Of a DNA stretch of 60,752 bases, positions 16,384 through 25,517 are shown in pieces; the stretch's first letter is position 1, and the number at the start of each line of letters is the position of its first letter. This DNA comes from an uncultured Lachnospiraceae bacterium (GTDB taxonomy: Bacteria > Bacillota > Clostridia > Lachnospirales > Lachnospiraceae): assembly GCA_947625755.1 (NCBI GenBank), contig CANQPJ010000011.1, positions 1-60,752 on the forward strand, written 5' to 3'. Under the pieces are notes generated by a model that was given only the letters and a program-made list of their open reading frames with translations, was not told where the DNA came from and did not search any database. The position numbers and the translations under genes were made by a program.

Positions 16384-17090
16384 TTACATATGTTTCTTGC
16401 AAAACAAGACAAATATATATGTAAATTCTTGGGGAATCCATGATGAGCGAGAATGCATTACATATAACTTTTATAAAACAAGACAAATATATATGTAAAT
16501 TCTTGAAATATCCATGATGGGTGAGTATCAATTACATATATTGTTTGCAAAACAAGACAAGTCTATATGTAAACTCTCGGGAAAATTCCTAACTGGGAGA
16601 AGCAATTACATATATTTCTTGCAAAACAAGCCAGATATATATGTAAATTCTTGGAAAATTCCTAACTGGGGAGAACCAATTACATATATTTCTTGCGAAA
16701 CAAGACAAGTCTATATGTAAACTCTCGAGAAAATTCCTAACTGGGAGAAGCAATTACATATATTTCTTGCGAAACAAGCCAGATATATATGTAAATTCTT
16801 GAAATATCCATGATGGATAGGAATCAATTACATATATCCTTTACAAAACAAGACAAATATATATGTAAATTCTTGAAATATCCATGATGGGTGAGAATGC
16901 ATTACATATATTTCTTGCAAAACAAGCCAGATATATATGTAAATTCCTGGAAAATTCCTAACTGGAGAGAACCAATTACATATATCCTTTACAAAACAAG
17001 ACAAGTATATATGTAAATTTTGGGCAAATCCATAACAACTTAACATATATTACATATCTATATCAAAATATAAAATGCTAATATATGTAA
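16384..17090. repeat. Array of ten 41-nt hairpins at exact 74-bp period
   Basis: Units start at 16384, 16458, 16532, 16606, 16680, 16754, 16828, 16902, 16976 and 17050, always 74 bp apart. Each is TTACATAT, 25 nt, ATATGTAA (41 nt in total), with small changes in some arms; many have an inner CTTG/CAAG pair. The 33-nt linkers come in two sequence types (with CCATGATGG or with ATTCCTAACTGGG) of the same length. 74 is not a multiple of three, so open frames across it are accidental. The array fills the space between the 1317-aa gene's terminator and the tail-only gene. The last unit is followed by ATTATAAATAT-GCAGGA, also found at 53293. Confidence 0.97.
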
Positions 17091-17162
17091 ATTATAAATA
17101 TAGCAGGAGAATAGAGTTTACAAAAGACTATTCAGAATAATTATCCAATAAATATAGAAAAA

Positions 17163-17198
17163 CAGAACCTACATCCGAATTAACGGATGCAGGTTCTG
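17163..17198 (-). terminator. Terminator after the 1317-aa gene (AGAACCTGCATCCG type)
   Basis: CAGAACCTACATCCG (17163-17177) and CGGATGCAGGTTCTG (17184-17198). In the minus-strand RNA the single difference is a G-U pair; on the plus strand it would be an A-C mismatch, so the hairpin is kept in the gene's sense. CTGTTTTTC follows. The same hairpin occurs at 48801 and 53365. Confidence 0.85.
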
Positions 17199-17252
17199 CT
17201 ATCCAAGGACTTTTTACAGCCCCTTCAAATAATAAATGAACGAATCATTTAA

Positions 17253-20200
17253 TTATTTCTTTTTAATTTTAATTTTTTTCGGTTTTGACCATTTTTTAGC
17301 TCCAACCGCTCTTACTCTTACATACAGTTTCTTCTTATTTCTGAACTTCTTGTTTGTAACAGTTACTTTTATCTTCTTAACTGTTTTTCTAACAAGAATC
17401 TTCTTGAATTTCTTCTTTGTAGAGAACTGTACTTTGTACTTCTTCGCACCTTTTACTCTCTTGAAAGTAATCTTAACCTTCTTGGAGCCCTTCTTCATAT
17501 ATGCTTTTCTTACTTTTGTCTTCTTCAGGGCTTTCTTTGTCGTTGGTTTTGGTGTTGCCTTTGGTGTTGTAGTTTCAGGACCTACACTTGGCTTATCTGA
17601 CTGCTGTGGTGTTGTTACTCCACCGGCATCTGGTGTTTCAGACGGAGTCTGTGGATCAACATCACTTGGTGTCTGTGATTCTGGTGTCTCAGATGGAGTT
17701 TCTGGATTAACTGTTGTAGGATATACTACATTTCCTTCTTCATCTGTTACTTTCAGATTACCAAAATCTAATACTGTATCTACAGCAGTAAATGTTAAGT
17801 CAAATGTAACTGTTGCAGTTCCTTCTGCAGTTGCTTTTACTTCTATGGTCTCTGTTGCTCTCTCGCCAGCACCCAGAACTTTTGTCTCGCCTGAATTATA
17901 GAGATACTTACCATCAACGCCGGATGAATATATATCCCAAGTGAAATTATATGTTGCATCAGGTGTTAATCCTGTAACAACTTTCTGAAGCTGTAATCCC
18001 CAGTAATTCCAATTACTACATGTATCATGACGTACTGCAATGTGGTCAGGATCTTCCGGATCGATTGCAGCAGATGCTGTACCGCTCCATGTTCCTTCAT
18101 ATACATTATAACCACCTACAGTGTACCAACCTGTATCTAAACCTTCTGCAGCAGGATAAGTTGCAACACCTGTCAATCCCTCTGTAGGAAGTGGCTGAAG
18201 TTGTGAATCAGATTCAGGTTCTGTTTCAGATTCTGTTTCTGATGTAGAACCTTTGTCTTCAATATTAACTGTTAATGTCTGACCTTCTGTTTCCTTGCCA
18301 TTAAGTACTGCTGTAATCTTGATTGTGTGCTCGCCCGGTGTTTCAAACTTATATGTAAGAGTTTGTGGTTCAATACCAGTCCAATCCGGCTGTAACACGC
18401 CATCAATATATACATTATATACCTGTCCTAATTCCATCTGTTCCGGACTCTGCTGCCATGTAAATGTAACAGTATCACCATCCTGTGACTGAACGGATGC
18501 GCCGGTTACTTCGATTGGCTCTTTAGGAAGTTCAGCTTTTGCAAATACTGCCATCTCATATACGCTTGTGCCATATGAGTTTGCATTTACGCTAAATTCT
18601 GTTACTACAACTTTAACATACTGTGCTTCCACCTCTTCAAAGTTTACTTCCGAAATTAAATTTTCTGCACTTGCTGTTCCGGATGCAACTGGTGCGTCGC
18701 CATATTGCTCATCTGCTCCTGCTACATATACATCAAATTTTGCTGCAAAAGAAGCCTCAAACGAGATGAGTACCTGACCAATTGTCTTAACTTCGCCAAG
18801 GTTGACACCAAAGTATTCCTGACCTACAGCATGATCTTCTCCTGCTGGTGATGCCTGCCATCTTGATGTCAGATTTCCATCTACAATATTCTTTGCATCA
18901 TTTCCTGAACTTACAAAAGCTGTTTTATTCTTTGCATAGTTGTCTTCAGATGTGAATTTGGCTGCTAATTGAGCTGATGCCGCTTCTTCCGGTGTCAATT
19001 CAGGAATTTGAATTTCTTTAATTCCTCTTGCAATTAATTGACCGCCCTCATCATATGCTACAACAATAAGCTTCTGTGTGGTTCCCGGTTCGCCGGCAAT
19101 ATGGTCTACACTTTTTGCGTCTCTCTTTTCAAATTTCCATCCATTGTGATATGCTGTTGCAATATGTTCTTCATCTTCTACATCAATATATGAAGTATAA
19201 TTTTTTGCACCTTCTACTTCTTCCCAATGAACTTCATAATATTTCTTATTTTCATTTTTATCATAAGAGAATGTAGGTTCATTAATTGTTATCTCTTTAT
19301 CTGCCGGAAGAGTTGTAGCTGTCTCTGTTGGATCCGGCTCGGAAATATCAAACTGAACATCTGATACTGTAATTGTATATGGTGCTGAAATCTCTCCATC
19401 ATCAGCATTTTTACCTAATGGCATATAAATCTTAACTGTATCTGCTTTTGCAGTAAACTTATATGTAAAAGTAGCACCTTCCGGTGTTGCAGTAACATTT
19501 CTGTTAATTGCTGCTCCATTTGTAAATTCAATCGGAACTACTTTATTTTCTGTTGACTGAATCTTTAAGGTCAATGTGTATGTCTGTCCGTTTTCTACTG
19601 CTATATTCTCTAACAGTGCGCCATAATTATACTGTTCTGCATCTGCCGGAATATTTTCTACTTTAAATCCATATCCATTATACTCTGAAGGCTCTAAACC
19701 TGATGTATCTGCTGTCTGAAGTGACCACTTATATCCTGAAAGTGCAACATCACCTTTTTCCTCCGGTTCAGGTTCTGCTACATCTTCTTCAAATTCAGCA
19801 GTGAAGTTAAAGTTTGTATCAGCTTCTATTCCGTCAAGACCTAAGACAATCGTTGGAGCAGTTACGTTAGAAGTATAAGGAATAGTAATCTCATGCGTTC
19901 CCTCTTCTAAAGTTACGCTATTATCCTGCCCATTAATCTGGAAGTTAAACTGTCCTGCTTTATCCGTTGTATAATTAATCTTAATATTATACTTCTGGTC
20001 AGGTGCTTTTAATTTCAAAAGCTCTGCTGCACCATCAATCTTTGCCTGAAGCTGCCATGTCTGCTTATTATTTGCTGATACTTTTGCATCAAAGGTAATC
20101 TTTGTTCCTTCTACAGTACCTTTGTACTTCATTGCATTTGCATCGCTTCCTGCAAAGGCTGACCAAGGAGTAGTATCCGTCCACACTGAACTCTGTGTAG

Positions 20201-21206
20201 AATAATACCCTTCTTCATCTGCTGTAGCAGGTGTCGTTGTAGTCGGTGAAGTCGGATTATCATTTTCCGTATATGTAATACTATTAATTGTAATTTTAGT
20301 ATTATCCTTAACTTCTGAAAACTCGAATATAATCTGAGCACCCTGTGCACTCGCCTTGAATTTACCTGTAGCAACGTTAGGACCTGCAGTATATGAATTT
20401 CCGGTCAGTACAGAGTTGGATTTTTCTTCTTTTGTGTTTAATTTTCCTGCTTCTCCTTCAACAGTATAATCAACTTTATACTCGTAATCTTTTCCTTCTG
20501 TCAATTGTTTCAGAGGAGATTTCACCTGAATTCCCCACAATATATTTGAGGATTTTTCAACATCAATTACGATAGAAGATTCTGTTGCTTCAGAAAAATA
20601 TAATTTTCCTTTTTGTCCACCGGCTCCTCCTACATAGAAGTCCCACTGTTCATCAGGTTTTTCTGAAGACTGTAGATGTGTTTCGCCCAAGCTCTCACCA
20701 TCTACTATCACTCTGCCCTGCTCATCCATAGGAAGTGTAGTTGTTTCCTGTTGTGTAGTTGATGGTGTTACAATTTCACCAGCGGTTCCATCTGCATAGT
20801 AAACATAACATGTATATGTTCCCATTGCATCTGTTACAGTAAATTCTGTTTCCTGTGCAGTAAATGCGTCAAGGTGAATTGCAATACCTCCACCCTGCAA
20901 ATCATAATTTTCCTCTCCTAAAGAGCTGGTTGTTATGGCTGCCGGGAAAGTCACATAAATACTATCCGCCGTTGCAAATCCCGGTCTCTGGATATTAACC
21001 GGACTAACTCTGCCATCTTCACAGTAAAATTTATACTTGTTTGTATAGGTTCCGCCACCGGCACCATCGCCCAAGAAATCAACACCACTCCATTCTGGTG
21101 CTGCTGCTTTTACTGCAGTGTCATTGTAAAACGTCAATGAACTTACAACCATTGCGACTGCACATACAACCGCTAATACTTTTTTCATTGTTTTACTAAG
21201 TTTCAT
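17253..21206 (-). CDS. Large secreted multidomain carbohydrate-binding-type surface protein with lysine-rich tail
   Basis: 1317 aa; AAAGGAG precedes the ATG. Signal peptide 1-34. Four beta-rich segments resembling CBM4/9-like modules lie at about 165-320, 335-480, 490-640 and 1010-1150. Fn3-like segments are at about 650-745 and 900-985, and an F5/8C domain is at about 750-890 (NIVDGNLTSRWQAS, YFGVNLGEV). A Pro/Thr/Ser linker (1155-1220, repeats of TPSETP) and the lysine-rich domain (1222-1317) end the protein. No glycosidase or other catalytic motif is seen. Likely job: holding polysaccharide at the cell surface. Its promoter closely resembles that of the transport operon, linking it to beta-glucan use. 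CBM family calls are tentative. Confidence 0.8.
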   Translation of the reverse strand: MKLSKTMKKVLAVVCAVAMVVSSLTFYNDTAVKAAAPEWSGVDFLGDGAGGGTYTNKYKFYCEDGRVSPVNIQRPGFATADSIYVTFPAAITTSSLGEENYDLQGGGIAIHLDAFTAQETEFTVTDAMGTYTCYVYYADGTAGEIVTPSTTQQETTTLPMDEQGRVIVDGESLGETHLQSSEKPDEQWDFYVGGAGGQKGKLYFSEATESSIVIDVEKSSNILWGIQVKSPLKQLTEGKDYEYKVDYTVEGEAGKLNTKEEKSNSVLTGNSYTAGPNVATGKFKASAQGAQIIFEFSEVKDNTKITINSITYTENDNPTSPTTTTPATADEEGYYSTQSSVWTDTTPWSAFAGSDANAMKYKGTVEGTKITFDAKVSANNKQTWQLQAKIDGAAELLKLKAPDQKYNIKINYTTDKAGQFNFQINGQDNSVTLEEGTHEITIPYTSNVTAPTIVLGLDGIEADTNFNFTAEFEEDVAEPEPEEKGDVALSGYKWSLQTADTSGLEPSEYNGYGFKVENIPADAEQYNYGALLENIAVENGQTYTLTLKIQSTENKVVPIEFTNGAAINRNVTATPEGATFTYKFTAKADTVKIYMPLGKNADDGEISAPYTITVSDVQFDISEPDPTETATTLPADKEITINEPTFSYDKNENKKYYEVHWEEVEGAKNYTSYIDVEDEEHIATAYHNGWKFEKRDAKSVDHIAGEPGTTQKLIVVAYDEGGQLIARGIKEIQIPELTPEEAASAQLAAKFTSEDNYAKNKTAFVSSGNDAKNIVDGNLTSRWQASPAGEDHAVGQEYFGVNLGEVKTIGQVLISFEASFAAKFDVYVAGADEQYGDAPVASGTASAENLISEVNFEEVEAQYVKVVVTEFSVNANSYGTSVYEMAVFAKAELPKEPIEVTGASVQSQDGDTVTFTWQQSPEQMELGQVYNVYIDGVLQPDWTGIEPQTLTYKFETPGEHTIKITAVLNGKETEGQTLTVNIEDKGSTSETESETEPESDSQLQPLPTEGLTGVATYPAAEGLDTGWYTVGGYNVYEGTWSGTASAAIDPEDPDHIAVRHDTCSNWNYWGLQLQKVVTGLTPDATYNFTWDIYSSGVDGKYLYNSGETKVLGAGERATETIEVKATAEGTATVTFDLTFTAVDTVLDFGNLKVTDEEGNVVYPTTVNPETPSETPESQTPSDVDPQTPSETPDAGGVTTPQQSDKPSVGPETTTPKATPKPTTKKALKKTKVRKAYMKKGSKKVKITFKRVKGAKKYKVQFSTKKKFKKILVRKTVKKIKVTVTNKKFRNKKKLYVRVRAVGAKKWSKPKKIKIKKK

Positions 21207-21246
21207 TAGATTTCTCCTTTCATTTTTTTACTCATTTTAGGGTAAT

Positions 21247-21328
21247 ACTACCCTTTTATCCAATGATATAATTATTTTAACACAAGTATATGTGCAATTC
21301 AACTAATTTTACTTTATAAAAACGTTTT
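21247..21328 (-). promoter_or_regulatory. Promoter and LacI-type operator-like palindrome of the 1317-aa gene
   Basis: On the minus strand: palindrome AAAACGTTTT (21319-21328), then TTGAAT, a 17-bp spacer (TGCACATATACTTGTGT), TAAAAT. The order and much of the sequence repeat upstream of the transport operon at 46175-46232. AAAACGTTTT has the central CG usual in LacI-family operators. The regulator is inferred to be the LacI protein of this locus. Confidence 0.6.
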
Positions 21329-21370
21329 AATTTATATAATTTCGACAGTATTTTTTTTAATATCGGTATT

Positions 21371-22282
21371 TCATTTTTGCATTATAAGCTTTGGTGTCCG
21401 GTCCACTTTATAGATTCCCCAATTTTTTTCAGCCTCGTTTGGACGGTTTCCACCTTTCCATGGTTCATCAAAGGCTTCAAACATATACGCGATAATTTTT
21501 TCACTGTCCGTCCAATTCCAGAACGCATCATAATATTTCTTCTGGTTTTCTTCGTTTGCCTGTCCTTCTTTCATCTGGGTGAAATCTGCGCAGTCCGTTG
21601 CCCATCCCACTTCAGAAAACAGAATAAACTTGTCCCGATACATTTCTTTGATTTTGGCATACCATTCTTTATTGACTTCTAACGCCTCATCTACTGTATT
21701 TCCATACCATAATGGATAGGAATGAATACTTATAATATCCAGATGTTCTGCCAGTTCTTTCAAATGCTCCCATTCGAAAGCTCCTTCATTAAATGTTACC
21801 GGTTTGCCGGTTCCTTTTTTTAGCCTGTCTGCGAATGTAATCAATCGTTTTTCCGGCACATTATTGGCACCCCATCCCGGAGTATTTTCATTGCCCACAG
21901 AGACTACATTAATTACATCAGAGTATTCATTTGCAATCCGGATTAGTTTTTCAATATTTCCATCATTGCGTTCTGCTCTCTGCGCCAGTTCCTCCTCGGA
22001 AAAATCTGTTTTCATCCATGGGCATCCCGGATTATTGACTTCGGAAATCAAATCAGGACCAAGCATCATTTTCATATCAAGCCCCAAATCTCTTATTACC
22101 TGACACGTCATTCTGGAATAATCTATCGGGTCATACATTCTGATATATTGAAATCCCAATTCATTTAAAATTTTTAAATCTTCTACAATCTGTTCATATG
22201 TAGGATACTGACACGTCTTGGGACTTTGTCCCTCTCTATATCCTGAATAGCAGATGGCTCTTCCCCATTCCATCATCTTCAT
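21371..22282 (-). CDS. GH17 family glycoside hydrolase (beta-1,3-glucan active), cytosolic
   Basis: 303 aa with no signal peptide. It shows a GH17-like TIM barrel: YIRMYD near the start, VSVGNEN near residue 131 with the acid/base glutamate, and ILFSEVGWATD near residue 223 with the nucleophile glutamate (plant and fungal GH17: SESGWPS). GH17 enzymes cleave or transfer on beta-1,3-glucans. Being cytosolic and 37 nt behind a GH94 phosphorylase, it probably trims imported laminari-oligosaccharides into lengths the phosphorylases can use; a transglycosylase role is possible. AGGAAAGAGAGG precedes the ATG. No clear terminator follows. Confidence 0.8.
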   Translation of the reverse strand: MKMMEWGRAICYSGYREGQSPKTCQYPTYEQIVEDLKILNELGFQYIRMYDPIDYSRMTCQVIRDLGLDMKMMLGPDLISEVNNPGCPWMKTDFSEEELAQRAERNDGNIEKLIRIANEYSDVINVVSVGNENTPGWGANNVPEKRLITFADRLKKGTGKPVTFNEGAFEWEHLKELAEHLDIISIHSYPLWYGNTVDEALEVNKEWYAKIKEMYRDKFILFSEVGWATDCADFTQMKEGQANEENQKKYYDAFWNWTDSEKIIAYMFEAFDEPWKGGNRPNEAEKNWGIYKVDRTPKLIMQK

Positions 22283-22319
22283 GTACCTCTCTTTCCTTTT
22301 TACTGTATTTTATTCTTCA

Positions 22320-25016
22320 TTAACCAAGAATTGCCGTAATCTGACTCTTATCTCCCAGCTTGTCCACATCTTCTTTTGCGATGGTGTCCACCTGTCCGTA
22401 TAACTCTCCGTCAATATATATTTCTTTTACTCTGTAGTTATCTGCTTCCAATCCAAATGGATTCTGATAAGTAACGGTAATGTTTACACCGCGGAACATG
22501 CATGTGGCACTTGCCATTCCATTTTCAAACTGTTCTGCCAGCAGTTTCGGCTGAAGCTTTATGGCTCCCATCTCTCCTTTAATGCCATACATCTCGTTGA
22601 GAACCGTCAATAACAACCAGCTGGCTGCACCGGTCAGATAATGATACATTCCCTGACCTCTCTGATTTACATATTCCGGCACTCCCGGATAAATTCCGCT
22701 TTGATTGTAATCATTACAATGCCTATACAATGTGTGAATTACTTTATATCCTTCTTTTGCAAATCCTCTGCGGTACAGCGCATTGGCATACATAACAGCC
22801 ATATGTGAAAATACTGCGCCATTTTCTTTATGTCCAAAGGCAAATCCAAACATCCTTCCAAAATCTGTTTTTACTTCCTTAAAATCCGTATTCAGTCTGT
22901 ATCCGCCGATGCTTTCATCATACAGATACGCATCTGCGCTTTTTATGATTTCTGATACCTGTTCCCTGTCAGCAACCTCTGACATAATGGTAAAGACCTG
23001 ACCGGTGAGCATCATCCGCACGCCACTTTCAAAATCTCCTTCTACTGCTTTACCGCTGTTATCATAATATCCGTTAAACCATGCATTTCCTTTTTTGTCA
23101 TGAATCCACTCTGTCTCCCGGATATGGCTGCCAATCCAGTATGACATTGCATCCAATACTTCGCATAATTCATCACACTTTATTTCCACCTTTTCGCCTG
23201 TGATAATATGACGGACCGCCTCACAATACTCATTCAGGACTGCGTTTTTTTCTCCAATATTGTCATATATCTGCTTATCTGCATGAATTAATATCATCAA
23301 TTCTTTTGCAAGAAAAACAGAGTCCTTTCCTGTTTTCTCCGAATACGCTCTGATGTCATTGGATAGATTTTTTAGGTTGCCGGCATATAAGGCTGTAAAA
23401 GCAACACTTTCTCCACGCTCCTCTGCCATATCCAGACCATCATTCCAGTCAGCCCCGCGTAATTTAATATGATTATGTTCACCCACATCAAAAAATGATG
23501 TAAGATGCTGTATCAGCAAATGCTCCAGAACAGTTCCCCTGTAAGGCTCCGCCTCCTCTGTCATCTGCTTATTGCCTCTGGAATCGTTCCATCTTTCATC
23601 CCATTGCTCTCCTCTGTGAATCTGCGCATCTTTAAAATATGTATTTTCCTCACAGAGAAATTCTATATCTCCGGTCTGCTGTATATAGAGGCTGGTAGTA
23701 AGATAAGGCCATGCTCCGTGGTCCATCCACACTCTTACAATATTATTTCTGTCTGCAATAAATTCTCCCTGTTTGGAACCGATGATTGTAGCGTTTGTTC
23801 CGTCCAGCCGGACTCCGCCAAAATTATCAATTAACATCTGACGTACCTGCTCCGGCTCCATAATAAGCAGAGCCAGACAATCCTGCCAAAGATCTCTCCA
23901 GCCTCTTCCACCTTTACCATAATCATGGTGGGGAAGGAAGGAACATCCGTAAATTCTCCGAAGCATTGGTTGAAAGTTTACCCAATGCATCCAGTTATCG
24001 AAATCGGTATCCGCAGAACGATAGCTTACATTAATTTTGTCCTGCCAATGTTGTTTTGTTTCAGACAACATATTGTCAAAATGTTTGGTGATTAAATATT
24101 TTTTGCTGATTTCTGTAATATCTGCCTCGGATTCCCCATATCCCAAAGCTACAATATAGCTTCTCTTTTCTTGTGGCTGTAATGTGGCATCCTGAAACCG
24201 AATAGCTGCCACAGTTTCATATCCGTCCACCTGTTGTCCTGCCTGATATGGCAATGGTTTATTTTTCATTATGTAATACGGATTTTCAAAATTTCCACCT
24301 TTTCCTATAAACTCTTCCGTAACAGGGCAGAAACTGATTGGAGAAACCATCTCTCCATCCACTTCTTCTTTTGCCAATGCTCCGTAATATATCGTATTTT
24401 TATTATGTCCCCGTTCATCAAATGTAAGTGTGGGATAAATCATAATACCATTTTTTACTGTATATGTTCTATGGAGAAGAGATGTTACATGTCTGTGGTC
24501 TCTGATATTTGAAGCAGAGCGGGCGTACATTGGAATTGCCACTGTTGCTGTAATAGTCTGCGGCTGATCTGATGTGTTGATAATTTCAAATTTTGTCAGC
24601 TCGACCTTTTCTTCTGTCTCCGGAACAAAACTGGTCATTACTGCCTTTAATTGCATTTCGTCAGATTCTCTCTCTACCTGATGCCACATAATTCCGGCAG
24701 TTAATTTTACTTTTTCTTTGTCCTCATCAAAGAGTTTTGCCTGTTGCCTGCTGGAACGTCCGGTGACCGACCATGCCCCTTTTCCTTCCACATACACCCA
24801 GAAATTTCTTGAAGATTTGTTGTTATGCAGGTTCTCACTGCTTACCGGCTCCAATAAAAATGTATTTTGATTCAGCTTAATGTCGCCACCCAAATCCGGT
24901 GTGATGGAACTCATCATTCCTGCTTCATTCGCCAATGGGAAATACATATAACTGGTCAGGTCAGGATTGTCCAATGTAAATGTTCCCTTTTTATCCAAGT
25001 ATTTTAAATCACTCAT
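22320..25016 (-). CDS. GH94 phosphorylase, probably laminaribiose phosphorylase
   Basis: 898 aa, cytosolic. GH94 enzymes split beta-glucosides with phosphate, giving glucose 1-phosphate. Seen: GRGWRDLWQDCLALL, NNIVRVWMDHGAWPYLTTSLY and LRGADWNDGLDMAEERGES near residue 523, which holds the catalytic aspartate. Length is close to that of known laminaribiose phosphorylases (about 900 aa) and above most cellobiose phosphorylases (about 810). Neighbouring GH17, GH16 and GH81 genes also point to beta-1,3 linkages. TAGGAGG precedes the ATG. First gene of a two-gene operon with GH17, with its own operators. Cellobiose phosphorylase remains the alternative. Confidence 0.8.
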   Translation of the reverse strand: MSDLKYLDKKGTFTLDNPDLTSYMYFPLANEAGMMSSITPDLGGDIKLNQNTFLLEPVSSENLHNNKSSRNFWVYVEGKGAWSVTGRSSRQQAKLFDEDKEKVKLTAGIMWHQVERESDEMQLKAVMTSFVPETEEKVELTKFEIINTSDQPQTITATVAIPMYARSASNIRDHRHVTSLLHRTYTVKNGIMIYPTLTFDERGHNKNTIYYGALAKEEVDGEMVSPISFCPVTEEFIGKGGNFENPYYIMKNKPLPYQAGQQVDGYETVAAIRFQDATLQPQEKRSYIVALGYGESEADITEISKKYLITKHFDNMLSETKQHWQDKINVSYRSADTDFDNWMHWVNFQPMLRRIYGCSFLPHHDYGKGGRGWRDLWQDCLALLIMEPEQVRQMLIDNFGGVRLDGTNATIIGSKQGEFIADRNNIVRVWMDHGAWPYLTTSLYIQQTGDIEFLCEENTYFKDAQIHRGEQWDERWNDSRGNKQMTEEAEPYRGTVLEHLLIQHLTSFFDVGEHNHIKLRGADWNDGLDMAEERGESVAFTALYAGNLKNLSNDIRAYSEKTGKDSVFLAKELMILIHADKQIYDNIGEKNAVLNEYCEAVRHIITGEKVEIKCDELCEVLDAMSYWIGSHIRETEWIHDKKGNAWFNGYYDNSGKAVEGDFESGVRMMLTGQVFTIMSEVADREQVSEIIKSADAYLYDESIGGYRLNTDFKEVKTDFGRMFGFAFGHKENGAVFSHMAVMYANALYRRGFAKEGYKVIHTLYRHCNDYNQSGIYPGVPEYVNQRGQGMYHYLTGAASWLLLTVLNEMYGIKGEMGAIKLQPKLLAEQFENGMASATCMFRGVNITVTYQNPFGLEADNYRVKEIYIDGELYGQVDTIAKEDVDKLGDKSQITAILG

Positions 25017-25039
25017 AATTTGCCTCCTAATACCTCAAA

Positions 25040-25053
25040 TGAAAGCGCTTGCA
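25040..25053 (-). promoter_or_regulatory. cre-like site (CcpA) upstream of the GH94-GH17 operon
   Basis: TGAAAGCGCTTGCA fits the CcpA consensus TGWAARCGYTWNCW at every position. It lies 23 nt before the GH94 start codon, downstream of the candidate promoter, a position for roadblock repression when better sugars are present. A LacI-family operator is the alternative, since the two site types overlap. Confidence 0.65.
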
Positions 25054-25078
25054 CCTCCATCTGAAGCACAAACCCACA

Positions 25079-25097
25079 GTTGAAAGTTTCTTTCAAC
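25079..25097 (-). promoter_or_regulatory. Perfect 19-bp palindrome, candidate operator of the GH94-GH17 operon
   Basis: GTTGAAAG-TTT-CTTTCAAC, perfect arms of eight. It lies between the candidate promoter (TTGTAA at 25154-25159 with TATTAT at 25132-25137, 16-bp spacer) and the cre-like site. The cognate regulator is unknown; it differs from the AAAACGTTTT motif of the other glucan promoters. Confidence 0.5.
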
Positions 25098-25167
25098 TTT
25101 TTCTCTTTCTCTGAATATGTCTCTTTTGATTATAATACCATAAAACCTTTTCATTACAACTATATTT

Positions 25168-25504
25168 TTACATATATGAACTTGTATTTGTTCATTATCC
25201 CTATGTAACATATTTTCATTTTTCATGTACCTTTTGGATTGTTACATGTATGTTTTTCATTTCTTCTAAAATAGATATGTAATTCTTTCTCGTTCTCCAT
25301 GTATTTTGGGGATTGTTACATATACATTTTTCATTTCTTCAAGAATAGATATGTAATTCTTTCTCATTCTCCATGTATTTTCCGGATTGTTACATATACA
25401 TTTTTCATTTCTCCATGGATAGATATGTAATTGTTTCTCGTTCTCCATACTTTTCGGGGATTGTTACATATACATTTTTCATTTTTCCACGAATAGATAT
25501 GTAA
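25168..25504. repeat. Array of five 41-nt hairpins at exact 74-bp period
   Basis: Units start at 25168, 25242, 25316, 25390 and 25464 and each ends 40 nt later. Arms are TTACATAT/ATATGTAA with small changes (TTACATGT in unit 2, CTATGTAA in unit 1). The inner part differs from the 16.4-kb array (CATTTTTCATTTCT...), but hairpin length, period and the linker end GAGAA(N)CAA (minus strand) are the same. It fills the gap between the end of the PD-(D/E)XK gene and the promoter of the GH94 operon. Confidence 0.96.
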
Positions 25505-25517
25505 TTCTTATTTTGTA

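Noticed and set aside
16292-17046. Open frames across the repeat array (minus strand, 70-80 codons)
   Set aside because: They arise from the array; 74 is not a multiple of three, codons shift from unit to unit, and no ribosome sites fit.
16384-17090. CRISPR array (palindromic units of 41 nt with 33-nt spacing)
   Set aside because: The would-be repeats vary inside while the would-be spacers recur in a few types; a CRISPR has identical repeats and unique spacers. No cas genes are present.
17236-17901. 221-codon plus-strand hydrophobic frame
   Set aside because: It is the complement of the lysine-rich tail and linker of the 1317-aa protein; Lys/Thr codons read backwards give Phe/Leu/Val-rich shadows.
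25266-25448. 60-codon repetitive frame in the array
   Set aside because: Same reason: repeat-derived, no family pattern, no ribosome site.
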